NCBI GenBank assembly: GCA_016792585.1
Contig: JAEULB010000023.1
Location: forward strand, 1 to 43,323
From: Rhodospirillaceae bacterium
Lineage (GTDB): Bacteria; Pseudomonadota; Alphaproteobacteria; SHVZ01
Reading direction: 5' to 3'
DNA length: 43,323 bases
The position numbers and the translations under genes are program-made. Below, piece by piece: positions 1 to 9,197 of the stretch. The notes under the pieces are model-generated. The model worked only from the letters and a program-made list of their open reading frames with translations. It ran no database searches and was not told the origin of the DNA. Position 1 is the first letter of the stretch; every line of letters starts with the position of its first letter.

Positions 1-756
<756 letters not shown>

Positions 757-758
757 TC

Positions 759-1160
759 ATGGCAGAGACCACCGAGTTCGAACTGGTCACGCCGGAGAAG
801 CTGGTCTTCTCCGAGCGGGCCGAGATGGTGGTGGTGCCGGGCAGCGAAGGCCTCTTCGCCGCGATGCCCCGGCACGCGCCCTTCCTCTCGACCCTCAAGC
901 CGGGCGTGCTCGAGGTCTATGAGGGCGGCAAGGTCAAGCAGCGCATCTTCGTCGCCGGCGGCTTCGCCGAGGTGACGCCGGAGCGCCTGACGGTGCTGGC
1001 CGAGCGTGCCCTTCCGGTCGCCGACATCGACAAGGCGGCGGTCGAACAGCGCATCAAGGATCTCCGCGACGACCTCGCGGCGGCCAAGTCCGAGGCCGAG
1101 AAGAAGACCGTCCAGGAATCGCTCGACGCTGCCCAGGCGGAGCTGCTGGCCGCGGCATAA
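759..1160 (+). CDS. atpC: ATP synthase F1 subunit epsilon
   Basis: The 133-residue epsilon subunit forms the central stalk with gamma and can inhibit ATP hydrolysis. The first ~85 residues match the beta-sandwich domain (FELVTPEKLVFS, PGSEGLFAAMPRHAPFLSTLKPG, FVAGGFAEVTPERLTVLAE). Residues ~88-133 form the charged, alanine-rich helical hairpin. The length is normal for the family. The start is two bases after the atpD stop, with a GAGGT-like ribosome-binding site inside the end of atpD, so the two genes are probably coupled. A strong terminator follows, making this the last gene of the operon. Confidence 0.97.
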   Translation: MAETTEFELVTPEKLVFSERAEMVVVPGSEGLFAAMPRHAPFLSTLKPGVLEVYEGGKVKQRIFVAGGFAEVTPERLTVLAERALPVADIDKAAVEQRIKDLRDDLAAAKSEAEKKTVQESLDAAQAELLAAA

Positions 1161-1186
1161 CCGCCCGAAATCGCTGTTTTCTAACC

Positions 1187-1225
1187 AGGGCCGCCTTGCT
1201 CCCGCACAGGCGGCCCTTCATATTT
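1187..1225 (+). terminator. Rho-independent terminator of the atp operon
   Basis: AGGGCCGCC at 1187-1195 pairs perfectly with GGCGGCCCT at 1209-1217, giving a 9-bp stem with a 13-base loop. It is followed by TCATATTT. The position directly after atpC fits transcription termination. The right arm ends only 13 bases before the ATG of the next gene. Confidence 0.78.
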
Positions 1226-1230
1226 CGGCC

Positions 1231-2046
1231 ATGTCCCGCTGGACGCTAGACGACATTCCCTGGGACCGGTTCGACCCCTCGAAGGTCGATGCCGACCTGC
1301 TCGCCGTGGCCAAGGCCGCGAGCTTGGTCGAGCGCAACGGCGGCGACTACGCCACATACCTCTGCAACGTCTTCGCCGACGATCCCGAGATGCAGGAGGC
1401 GGCGCGCGCCTGGGGCCAGGAGGAGATCCAGCACGGCATGGCGCTCGGGCGCTGGGCCCGGATGGCCGACCCGTCCTACGACTTCGACGGCGCCTTCGAA
1501 AAATTTACCCGGGTCATCAAGCTGCCGCTCGATGCGGCGGATTCCGTTCGCGGCAGCCGGGCCGGCGAGCTGGTCGCGCGCTGCATGGTCGAGGTCGGCA
1601 CCAGCTCCTACTACACCGCACTCGCCGAGAAGGCCGAGGAGCCGGTGTTCCGGGCGATCTGCCGCAAGATCGCGGCCGATGAGCATCGCCACTACAAGCT
1701 CTTCTACGTCCATCTCGACCGCTATGTGGCGCGCGAGGGCTTGGGGTTCTGGGGGCGTCTTCGCGTCGCCGCCGGCCGCATCACCGAGTCCGAGGACGAC
1801 GAGCTCGCCTACGCATATTACGCGGCCAACGAGAACGCCGGTCCCTACGACCGTGCCACCGCGAACCGCGCCTATGCGCGCCGCGCCTATGCCGTCTATC
1901 GCCGCCCGCACATCGAACGCGGGATTGCGATGGCGTTCAAGGCGATCGGCCTCGACCCGCAGGGCCGGCTCCATCGCATCGCCACCTCGCTCGCCTGGAC
2001 CTACATTCGAGCTCGCGCCCGCCGCCTCGCCGAAGCCGCCGCCTGA
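1231..2046 (+). CDS. Ferritin-like diiron domain protein
   Basis: This 271-residue protein belongs to the ferritin-like superfamily; its substrate is unknown. The carboxylate pattern of a four-helix diiron centre is visible: E34, E65-x2-H68 (in QEEIQHG), E121 and E151-x2-H154 (in ADEHRHY). That E / ExxH / E / ExxH series is typical of diiron oxidases, acyl-ACP-desaturase-like proteins and rubrerythrin-like proteins. No signal peptide is seen, so it is probably cytoplasmic. ATG 1231 is the only ATG, GTG or TTG in frame that keeps the domain. It lies right behind the atp terminator and has no Shine-Dalgarno sequence, so the mRNA may be leaderless or reached by read-through. The superfamily is firm; the function is unassigned. 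Confidence 0.85.
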   Translation: MSRWTLDDIPWDRFDPSKVDADLLAVAKAASLVERNGGDYATYLCNVFADDPEMQEAARAWGQEEIQHGMALGRWARMADPSYDFDGAFEKFTRVIKLPLDAADSVRGSRAGELVARCMVEVGTSSYYTALAEKAEEPVFRAICRKIAADEHRHYKLFYVHLDRYVAREGLGFWGRLRVAAGRITESEDDELAYAYYAANENAGPYDRATANRAYARRAYAVYRRPHIERGIAMAFKAIGLDPQGRLHRIATSLAWTYIRARARRLAEAAA

Positions 2047-2069
2047 TCCCTCCCTCCAGGACGTCCTCA

Positions 2070-3275
2070 ATGAAGATCACCGCGCTCGAGACGGTCCAGG
2101 TCCCGGACCGCCGCAATCTCCTCTGGGTGCGCCTCCATACCGACGAGGGGATCATCGGGCTCGGCGAGAGCTTCCGCGGCGCCGATACGGTCGCCGCATA
2201 CCTGCACGACCAGGTGGCGCCGTATCTGCTGGGCGCCGATCCGCTGGCGATCGAAAAGCATTCCCGCCACCTGCTGCAGAACTACCTCGGCTTCGGCGGC
2301 ACCTCGGCCGAGGTGCGCGCCGCCTCCGCGATCGACATCGCGCTCTGGGACATCTTCGGCAAGGCGACGAACAAGCCGATCCACCAGCTTCTGGGCGGCC
2401 TCAGCCGGGACAGGATCCGCGCCTACAACACCTGCGCCGGCTACAGCTACAACGCCAAGGGGCCGGTGCGCGCCGAGTACGTGCCGTGGGAGCCGGCGCC
2501 GACGCCGGCCGGTCCCTACGACGACCAGATGAACTTCTGCCATCGCCCGGAGGAACTCGCCCAGAGCCTGATCGAAGAAGGCTTCCAGGCGATGAAGATC
2601 TGGCCGATCGATCCCTTCGCCGCGCGCACCGGCGGCATCGACATCAGCTTGGCCGACCTCAAGATGGGGCTTGAGCCGTTCGAGCGCATCAGGAAGGCCG
2701 TCGGCGACAAGATCGAGATCGCGGCCGAGCTGCACTCGATGTGGGGCCTGCACGCCGCGCTCAAGATCGCCCGCGGCCTCAAGCCCTTCAATCCGCTGTG
2801 GTCGGAAGACCCGATCAAGATGGATGCGATCCCGGCGCTCGCCGAGTACCGACGGCTCTCAGGGCTCCCGGTCTGCGCCAGCGAGACCTTGGCGACCCGC
2901 ACGCAGTTCCGCGACCTGCTGGTCAATGAGGCCTGCGACATCGTCATGCTCGACATCGGCTGGTGCGGCGGCATCTCGGAAGCGCGCAAGATCGGCGCGA
3001 TGGCGGAAGCCTTCTCGAAGCCGATCACCCCGCACGACTGCACCGGCCCGGTGGTGCTGACCGCCTCCGTGCACATCGCGATGCACCTGCCGAACGCGAT
3101 CTTCCAGGAGGTCGTCCGGGCCTATCTGGCGACCTGGTACAAGGACCTGGTGACGGTGCTGCCCAGGCTCGAGAAGGGCTTCGTCTACCCGATGGCCGGC
3201 CCCGGCCTCGGCACCGAGCTCCAGCCCGACGTGCTGAAGCGCAAGGACATCATCGTCCGCACGACGAAGGCTTAG
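2070..3275 (+). CDS. Mandelate racemase/muconate lactonizing enzyme family protein (sugar-acid dehydratase-like)
   Basis: This is a 401-residue enolase-superfamily enzyme. Members remove the alpha proton of a carboxylate substrate using an Mg2+-stabilised enolate. The N-terminal capping domain spans residues 1-125 and the TIM-barrel follows. Visible metal ligands are E220 (in AELHS), E246 (in WSEDP) and E272 (in ASETL). Catalytic candidates are K176 (MKIW), H222, D295 (MLDIGW) and H322 (TPHD). The E-x-H arrangement at 220-222 resembles D-galactonate-type dehydratases more than classical mandelate racemase, so an acid-sugar dehydratase is the best guess. An AGGA-like site precedes ATG 2070. 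It follows the ferritin-like gene by 23 bases on the same strand. Confidence 0.9.
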   Translation: MKITALETVQVPDRRNLLWVRLHTDEGIIGLGESFRGADTVAAYLHDQVAPYLLGADPLAIEKHSRHLLQNYLGFGGTSAEVRAASAIDIALWDIFGKATNKPIHQLLGGLSRDRIRAYNTCAGYSYNAKGPVRAEYVPWEPAPTPAGPYDDQMNFCHRPEELAQSLIEEGFQAMKIWPIDPFAARTGGIDISLADLKMGLEPFERIRKAVGDKIEIAAELHSMWGLHAALKIARGLKPFNPLWSEDPIKMDAIPALAEYRRLSGLPVCASETLATRTQFRDLLVNEACDIVMLDIGWCGGISEARKIGAMAEAFSKPITPHDCTGPVVLTASVHIAMHLPNAIFQEVVRAYLATWYKDLVTVLPRLEKGFVYPMAGPGLGTELQPDVLKRKDIIVRTTKA

Positions 3276-3334
3276 ATGCGGCCCCTCTCCCGGTGGGGGG
3301 ATGTGCGCGACTGCAAACCCAAGGGCTTACCTGG

Positions 3335-3955
3335 TCACTCAACTCGGCAGAGGCAGTAGAGAAATTGCTGCGTAGTGCCGAAGGGCGTGTGGTGAGTCTC
3401 TATGGCGCTGTCCAATAGCTCAAAGCGGCGACCGAACTGCTCGTGCAGGGAATCCGCGTCGTAACGCACTACGTCCAGTCCGCTACACTTCGTCGGTCCC
3501 TCGGGGCCGAACGTCGCCACGATCACATGTCCTCCAACCTTCATGGATTGGGCCACCCGCTCGACGTAGGCAGCACGAGCCGCCGGGTCGGTCAGGAAGT
3601 GGAATACCGCCCGGTCGTGCCATATGTCGAAGCGCTGGGTGGGAAGCGCCACTTTCGTAATGTCCGCGACCATCCAAGTGACGTGCTGTGCGAGCGCTCC
3701 CGTTCGTTCCCAGGCGAAATGGATCGCGGTCATGGAGATATCGAGGACGGTGATGTCCCGATAGCCGCGCGCAAGAAGATCGTTGACCAGCGTGGACTCG
3801 CCGCTGCCGACGTCGATCACCGAGCAAGCAGGATTTGGCGCGACCCGCTGAATGAGATCGATCGAGCGTTCGAGGTGGGGGAGATACCAGCTGACGGAAT
3901 CCGGAGCCTTGGTCTGATAGACGTTGTCCCAATGCGCCTTCAAATTCTCACTCAT
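3335..3955 (-). CDS. Class I SAM-dependent methyltransferase
   Basis: A 206-residue cytoplasmic methyltransferase. Motif I is VIDVGSGEST (~residues 46-55), the acidic end of strand 2 is ITVLDIS, and motif II/III is MVADIT followed by FDIWHDRAVFHFLTD. The N-terminus (HWDNVY, then DSVSWYLP) is typical of thiopurine/tellurite-type small-molecule methyltransferases. The substrate cannot be told. A strong GGGGAGATCGAC ribosome-binding site precedes ATG 3955. Sampled lines of the gene are about 55-67% GC, apparently below its neighbours, and codons such as GGT, CGT and TTG are more common. That hints at a different origin. It converges with the enolase-family gene. Confidence 0.88.
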   Translation of the reverse strand: MSENLKAHWDNVYQTKAPDSVSWYLPHLERSIDLIQRVAPNPACSVIDVGSGESTLVNDLLARGYRDITVLDISMTAIHFAWERTGALAQHVTWMVADITKVALPTQRFDIWHDRAVFHFLTDPAARAAYVERVAQSMKVGGHVIVATFGPEGPTKCSGLDVVRYDADSLHEQFGRRFELLDSAIETHHTPFGTTQQFLYCLCRVE

Positions 3956-4026
3956 GTCGATCTCCCCTAATCCTTACTCGGGATCGAATGGTAGTTGCTT
4001 GATGTGGGCGAGGGAATCATCCGCGC

Positions 4027-5229
<1,203 letters not shown>

Positions 5230-5450
5230 TTGGGCGGTCTCCTGGGAACGGGCAGGGGCGGAAGATAGCCCGAGAGGGGCTCTTCGGGCGACCCACGGGA
5301 TTCGCCGATCCGGCCCGGTTCTCAAGACGTTCCGGGCCTAAACCTCACTCCTAAGGGAGGGTTTATCCGAACACCTTGACCGGCCTGTCGTTTTGCGGAT
5401 TGATCCCGGACCCGACGGGGGCCGCAGGGGCTCCGGGACGAGGTGGACCC
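5230..5450. promoter_or_regulatory. Divergent intergenic region with a 27-base hairpin
   Basis: This spacer lies between divergent pcaF and the iolG-like gene, so it must hold promoters for both strands. At 5339-5365, TAAACC pairs with GGTTTA and, inside it, CTCC (5348-5351) pairs with GGAG (5356-5359) around a four-base loop. Three unpaired bases sit on the left arm. The structure could be an operator-like inverted repeat or a leader hairpin. TTGACC at 5376-5381 may be a -35 element for the rightward operon, but no good -10 follows at 16-18 bases. Confidence 0.35.
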
Positions 5451-6464
5451 ATGATCAATATCGCCCAATTCGGAGCCGGTCGGATCGGCGCCATCCATGC
5501 CGACAACCTGGCGCGGAACCCCGACGCGAAGCTCTCCTACATCGTCGACGTCAACGAGGCGGCTGCCAAGGCGATCGCCGCCCGCACCGGCGCCCAGGTC
5601 ACCGACGCCAAGACGGTCTTCGCCGACCAGCGCGTCCATGCCGTCATCATCGCGTCGTCGACCGACACGCATGCCGATCTCGCGATCCGCGCCGCCAAGG
5701 CCGGCAAGGCGATCTTCTGCGAGAAGCCGATCGACCTGAACCTGAAGCGGGTGGAGCAGTGCCTGGCCGAGGTCGACAAGGCGCGGGTGCCGATGTTCGT
5801 GGGATTCAACCGCCGCTTCGATCCGTCCTTCCGCGCGCTGCACAACCGCGTCGCCGAGGGCGAGATCGGCCTGGTCGAGCAGGTGATCATCTCCAGCCGC
5901 GATCCGGGCCTGCCGCCGATGTCCTACCTCAAGGTCTCGGGCGGCCAGTTCCGCGACATGACCATCCACGACTTCGACATGGCCCGTTGGCTGCTCGGCG
6001 AAGAAGTGGTCGAAGTCTTCGCCACCGGCAGCGCGCTGGTCGACCCGGCGGTCGGCAAGCTCGGCGACGTCGACTCGGCGATGGTCATCATGCGGACCGC
6101 GTCGGGAAAGCTCTGCCACATCAACAACTCGCGCCGCGCCACCTACGGCTACGACCAGCGGATCGAGGTGCACGGCTCCAAGGGCCGCCTGATGGCGAGC
6201 AACCACGTGCAGACCTCGGTCGAGCTCGCCAACGAGAAGTCGATCTCGACCGACAAGCCGCTCTATTTCTTCCTCGAGCGCTATGCCGAGGCCTACAAGG
6301 CCGAGCTCGCCGCGTTCCTTGCCGCCCTCAAGGGCAAGAAGCGCATGCCGGTCTCGGCCGATGACGGCCGCATGGCGCTGGTCCTGGCGGAGGCCGCGCT
6401 GCATTCGCTGAAGACCAAGGAAGCCGTGAAGGTGAAGGACCTCGACAAGAAGCTGAAGAAATGA
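5451..6464 (+). CDS. iolG: Gfo/Idh/MocA oxidoreductase, inositol 2-dehydrogenase-like
   Basis: A 337-residue NAD(P)-dependent dehydrogenase. The Rossmann motif FGAGRIG has glycines at 8, 10 and 13, and the EKP motif has K92. D169 and H173 (in RDMTIHDFD) complete a K-D-H arrangement with the D-to-H spacing of characterised inositol dehydrogenases. The length and the GGQFRDM segment also fit IolG, so myo-inositol to scyllo-inosose is the likely reaction; another polyol or sugar is possible. ATG 5451 follows a GAGGTGG ribosome-binding site, whereas a TTG-started extension looks non-coding. It overlaps the following SDR gene by four bases (ATGA), forming the head of a four-gene operon. Confidence 0.87.
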   Translation: MINIAQFGAGRIGAIHADNLARNPDAKLSYIVDVNEAAAKAIAARTGAQVTDAKTVFADQRVHAVIIASSTDTHADLAIRAAKAGKAIFCEKPIDLNLKRVEQCLAEVDKARVPMFVGFNRRFDPSFRALHNRVAEGEIGLVEQVIISSRDPGLPPMSYLKVSGGQFRDMTIHDFDMARWLLGEEVVEVFATGSALVDPAVGKLGDVDSAMVIMRTASGKLCHINNSRRATYGYDQRIEVHGSKGRLMASNHVQTSVELANEKSISTDKPLYFFLERYAEAYKAELAAFLAALKGKKRMPVSADDGRMALVLAEAALHSLKTKEAVKVKDLDKKLKK

Positions 6465-7237
6465 AGCTGAACCTCTCCGGCAAAGTCATCCTGATCACCG
6501 GCGCCACCCAGGGCGTCGGCGAGGGCGTCGCCCGCGCCGCCATCGAGGCGGGATGCGCGGGACTTGTCCTCACCGGCCGCAACGCCCAGCGCGGCGACGC
6601 GCTGGCGAAGGAGCTCGCGAAGAGCGTGCCGACGATCTTCGTCGCCGCCGACCTCGCCGATCCGGTCGCGACCAGGCGCATCGTCGCCGAGGGATCCAGG
6701 AAGTTCCCGACCATCGACGGCCTGGTGAACGCCGCCGGCCTCACCGACCGCGGCACGATCTTCGACACCTCGGTCGAGCTCTGGGACCTGCTCTATGCGG
6801 TCAACGTCCGCGCGCCCTTCATCCTGACCCAGGAGATCGCGACGCGCCTTCGCGACCAGAAGAAGCCGGGCAGCATCGTCAACGTCATCACCATGTCGAG
6901 CCATGGCGGCCAGCCGTTCCTGACCGCGTATTCGTCCTCGAAGGGCGCGCTCGCGACGCTGACCAAGAACACCGCGCATGCGCTCCGCAAGAATCGCATC
7001 CGGGTGAACGGCCTCAACATCGGCTGGATGGACACGCCCGGCGAGCACGCGATCAAGGCGCGCGAAGGCCAGCCTGCCGACTGGCTTCAGATCGCCGAGA
7101 AGAGCCAGCCTTTCGGCCGCCTGCTGAAGCCCAAGGACGCGGCCGTGCTGGCGGTGTATCTTCTCTCCGACGCGTCCGAGCTGGTGACCGGCTCGGTGAT
7201 CGACGTCGACCAGAACGTCATGGGCGCCTACGACTGA
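6461..7237 (+). CDS. Short-chain dehydrogenase/reductase
   Basis: A 258-residue SDR of the classical type, using NAD(P) on an alcohol or carbonyl. The cofactor motif ITGATQGVG has glycines at 14, 18 and 20. NAAG is at 90-93, the structural N is N115, and the catalytic S146/S147-Y157-x3-K161 lies in TMSSHGG followed by YSSSK. The C-terminus carries the usual VTGSVIDVDQN. It overlaps the upstream dehydrogenase by ATGA, so both probably act on the same polyol or sugar. Its TGA stop at 7235-7237 overlaps the inferred CTG start of the next small gene. The substrate cannot be assigned. Confidence 0.92.
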   Translation: MKLNLSGKVILITGATQGVGEGVARAAIEAGCAGLVLTGRNAQRGDALAKELAKSVPTIFVAADLADPVATRRIVAEGSRKFPTIDGLVNAAGLTDRGTIFDTSVELWDLLYAVNVRAPFILTQEIATRLRDQKKPGSIVNVITMSSHGGQPFLTAYSSSKGALATLTKNTAHALRKNRIRVNGLNIGWMDTPGEHAIKAREGQPADWLQIAEKSQPFGRLLKPKDAAVLAVYLLSDASELVTGSVIDVDQNVMGAYD

Positions 7238-7494
7238 AGATCGGCCTGCTGATCGGCTCGCTCGTCGTCCTGCTGCTGCTGGCGCTCGCCGGCGCGGCCT
7301 GGCTGCTCTCTGCCATGGACGCGGTGCAGATCGGCGTCCATGGCTGGATCGCCCTCATCCTCGGCGTGATCTTCTCGCTCGGCGTCGGCGGCGGGCTGAT
7401 GGCGCTGGTCTTCGTTTCCAGCCGCCGCGGCTACGACGAGAAGGCGCATCTGGCGCCGGCGGACGACGACAAGCCGCGCGAGGATCAGCGATGA
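7234..7494 (+). CDS. Small two-helix membrane protein, probable CTG start
   Basis: The frame encodes 86 residues with two hydrophobic segments (~4-26 and ~38-62) and a charged tail (SSRRGYDEKAH, then DDDKPRED). This is a clear membrane-protein pattern inside an operon. The frame contains no ATG, GTG or TTG that keeps the first helix. CTG at 7234 overlaps the SDR stop as CTGA, matching the ATGA overlaps on both sides of the operon. The alternative is ATG 7315, which would give only the second helix. No strong Shine-Dalgarno is seen, consistent with re-initiation after the SDR gene. I do not recognise a named family; function is unknown. Confidence 0.68.
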   Translation: MKIGLLIGSLVVLLLLALAGAAWLLSAMDAVQIGVHGWIALILGVIFSLGVGGGLMALVFVSSRRGYDEKAHLAPADDDKPREDQR

Positions 7495-7877
7495 CCCGCC
7501 CCTCGATCGTCCAGCAGGTGACCTGGGTCTACACCGAGGACCTTCCGGGGACCGCCCGCTTCTATGGCGAGACGATCGGGCTCGAACTGGTCCTGGACCA
7601 GGGCGGCTGCCGCATCTTCAAGACTTCGGCGACCTCGTTCCTCGGGGTCTGCAAGGTGCGGCCGGGCCGCCATGTCGAGCCCAAGGGCGTGGTGATCACG
7701 ATGGTGACGCCGGATGTCGACGCCTGGCACGAGGTGCTGAAGGCGAAGGGCGTCACGATCCTGGAGCCGCCCGCCTATCACCCGAGCTTCGACGTCTACT
7801 GTTTCTTCGCCGCCGATCCCAACGGCTACAAGCTCGAGTTCCAGACCTTCCGCAATCCGTCGTGGAAGATGCCTTAG
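7491..7877 (+). CDS. VOC (glyoxalase/bleomycin-resistance/dioxygenase) family protein
   Basis: A 128-residue single-module VOC protein. It starts with a beta-alpha-beta unit (VTWVYTEDLPGTARFYGETIGLELVLD) and ends with DPNGYKLEFQTF, the usual position of the second metal-ligand glutamate. Such proteins are metal-dependent lyases, isomerases or dioxygenases acting on small oxygenated compounds. The start overlaps the preceding membrane gene by ATGA, with GAGGATC just upstream, so it is the last gene of the four-gene operon. A role in the same carbohydrate or polyol catabolism is an inference. Confidence 0.9.
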   Translation: MTRPSIVQQVTWVYTEDLPGTARFYGETIGLELVLDQGGCRIFKTSATSFLGVCKVRPGRHVEPKGVVITMVTPDVDAWHEVLKAKGVTILEPPAYHPSFDVYCFFAADPNGYKLEFQTFRNPSWKMP

Positions 7878-7881
7878 ACTC

Positions 7882-8007
7882 TCAGAGGCAATAGGCGAGG
7901 AAGGTTTCCCAGGCGATCTCGGGCCCGAAGCGGCCCCAGAGGCCGAGCGCCAGGATGAAGAGGCCGGCGAGTCCGCCGGCAAGTCCCGCGATCAGGAGCC
8001 TCGTCAC
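7882..8007 (-). CDS. 41-residue membrane peptide coupled to the MFS gene
   Basis: GTG at 8007 overlaps the TGA of the MFS gene (GTGA, 8004-8007) and opens a 41-codon frame ending at 7882. The peptide begins with a glycine- and leucine-rich hydrophobic helix (~residues 4-23) and ends with a short amphipathic segment rich in Trp and Phe (LWGRFGPEIAWETFLAYCL). The overlap suggests coupled translation and possibly physical association with the transporter. There is no clear Shine-Dalgarno. No family is recognised. The single TM followed by a conserved-looking tail argues for a real gene, but the short length keeps confidence moderate. Confidence 0.55.
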   Translation of the reverse strand: MTRLLIAGLAGGLAGLFILALGLWGRFGPEIAWETFLAYCL

Positions 8008-9188
8008 GCGGGCGCCGGCGCACGCGCCAGCGGCTTGTCCGCGATCGGCGCGTGCAGCAGGGCGGCGGCGATGCCGAGCGCGACCGAGGCCCACCAGATC
8101 GGATCGTAGGATCCGGTCGCGTCGAACACCCGGCCGCCGAGCCAGGCACCGAGGAAGCTGCCGACCTGGTGGGAGAAGAACACCACGCCGTAGAGCATCG
8201 ACATGTAGGCAGGCCCGAAGATCTGTGCGACGAGCCCGGATGTCAGCGGCACGGTGCCGAGCCAGAGGAATCCCAGCGCCGCGCCGAAGACCAGCACGCT
8301 CGCCTCCGACACCGGCGCGATCAGGAACAGCACGAAGGTCAGCGATCGCAGCAAGTAGAGCAGGGCCAGCACGTACTTCTTGCGATAACGCCCGCCGAGC
8401 CAGCCGGCGAGCAGAGTCCCGGCGATGTTGAAGAGACCGATCAGCGACAGCGATGCCGCGCCCAGCCACGCCGGCAATCCCTTGTCGGCGATGAAGGCCG
8501 GCAGGTGCACGGCGACGAAGGTCACCTGGAAGCCGCAGACGAAGAAGCCGGCGGTGAGCAGCCAGAATCCCCGATGGCTGGAGGCCTCGCGGATCGCCTC
8601 GCCCAGCGTCTGCTGCATGCCGGGCACGATCTTGCGTTCGCCGAGGCCATAGGCCAGCGGCACGATCATGAAGCTGATCGCCGCCAGCGCCAGCAGCGCG
8701 CCCGACCAGCCGAGCGAGCTGACGAAGGCCTGGCTCACCGGCACGATCGCGAACTGGCCGAAGGATCCGCCGGCGGAAGCGATGCCGAGCGCCAGGCTCC
8801 GGTGTTCGGGCGGCGCGGCGCGGCCGACCGCGCCGAGAACGACCGAGAACCCGGCGATGCCGAGCGCGATCCCGACTACCGTGAGGCCGAGCTGGACCAC
8901 GCCGACGCTGGCGCCCGTCGACGCCAGCAGCAGGCCGCCGGCATAGACGAGGCCGCCCAGCACGCAGACCTTGATCGGCCCGTGCTTGTCGGCGACGGCG
9001 CCGGCGAAGGGGGCCACCGCGCCCCACAGCAGGTTCTGGGCGGCAAGGGCGATCGCGAAGGCCTCGCGGCTCATCGCCAGGTCGACGCTGATGGGGCCCA
9101 AGAACAGGCCGAACGAGGCGCGGATGCCAAGCGACAGCGTCATCGCGGTCGCGCCGCAGAGGATGATGACCCAGAGCTGCGGCGTCAT
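8004..9188 (-). CDS. MFS transporter
   Basis: A 394-residue inner-membrane transporter with about 12 hydrophobic segments. The loop between helices 2 and 3 reads GAVADKHGP, the MFS motif A position. The N-terminal SLGIRASFGLFLGPI resembles monocarboxylate/oxalate-type MFS proteins, so an organic acid is a reasonable substrate guess. An AGGA site overlaps the stop of the FAH-family gene nine bases upstream, so the two are co-transcribed. This suggests import of a compound that the hydratase then metabolises. The 41-residue peptide gene overlaps its end. Confidence 0.9.
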   Translation of the reverse strand: MTPQLWVIILCGATAMTLSLGIRASFGLFLGPISVDLAMSREAFAIALAAQNLLWGAVAPFAGAVADKHGPIKVCVLGGLVYAGGLLLASTGASVGVVQLGLTVVGIALGIAGFSVVLGAVGRAAPPEHRSLALGIASAGGSFGQFAIVPVSQAFVSSLGWSGALLALAAISFMIVPLAYGLGERKIVPGMQQTLGEAIREASSHRGFWLLTAGFFVCGFQVTFVAVHLPAFIADKGLPAWLGAASLSLIGLFNIAGTLLAGWLGGRYRKKYVLALLYLLRSLTFVLFLIAPVSEASVLVFGAALGFLWLGTVPLTSGLVAQIFGPAYMSMLYGVVFFSHQVGSFLGAWLGGRVFDATGSYDPIWWASVALGIAAALLHAPIADKPLARAPAPA

Positions 9189-9197
9189 GGCGGTGTC

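Noticed and set aside
5376..5404. TTGACC followed by ATTGAT as a promoter of the iolG-like operon
   Set aside because: The -10 matches only three of six bases and the -35 alone is common by chance; kept only as a remark in the spacer.
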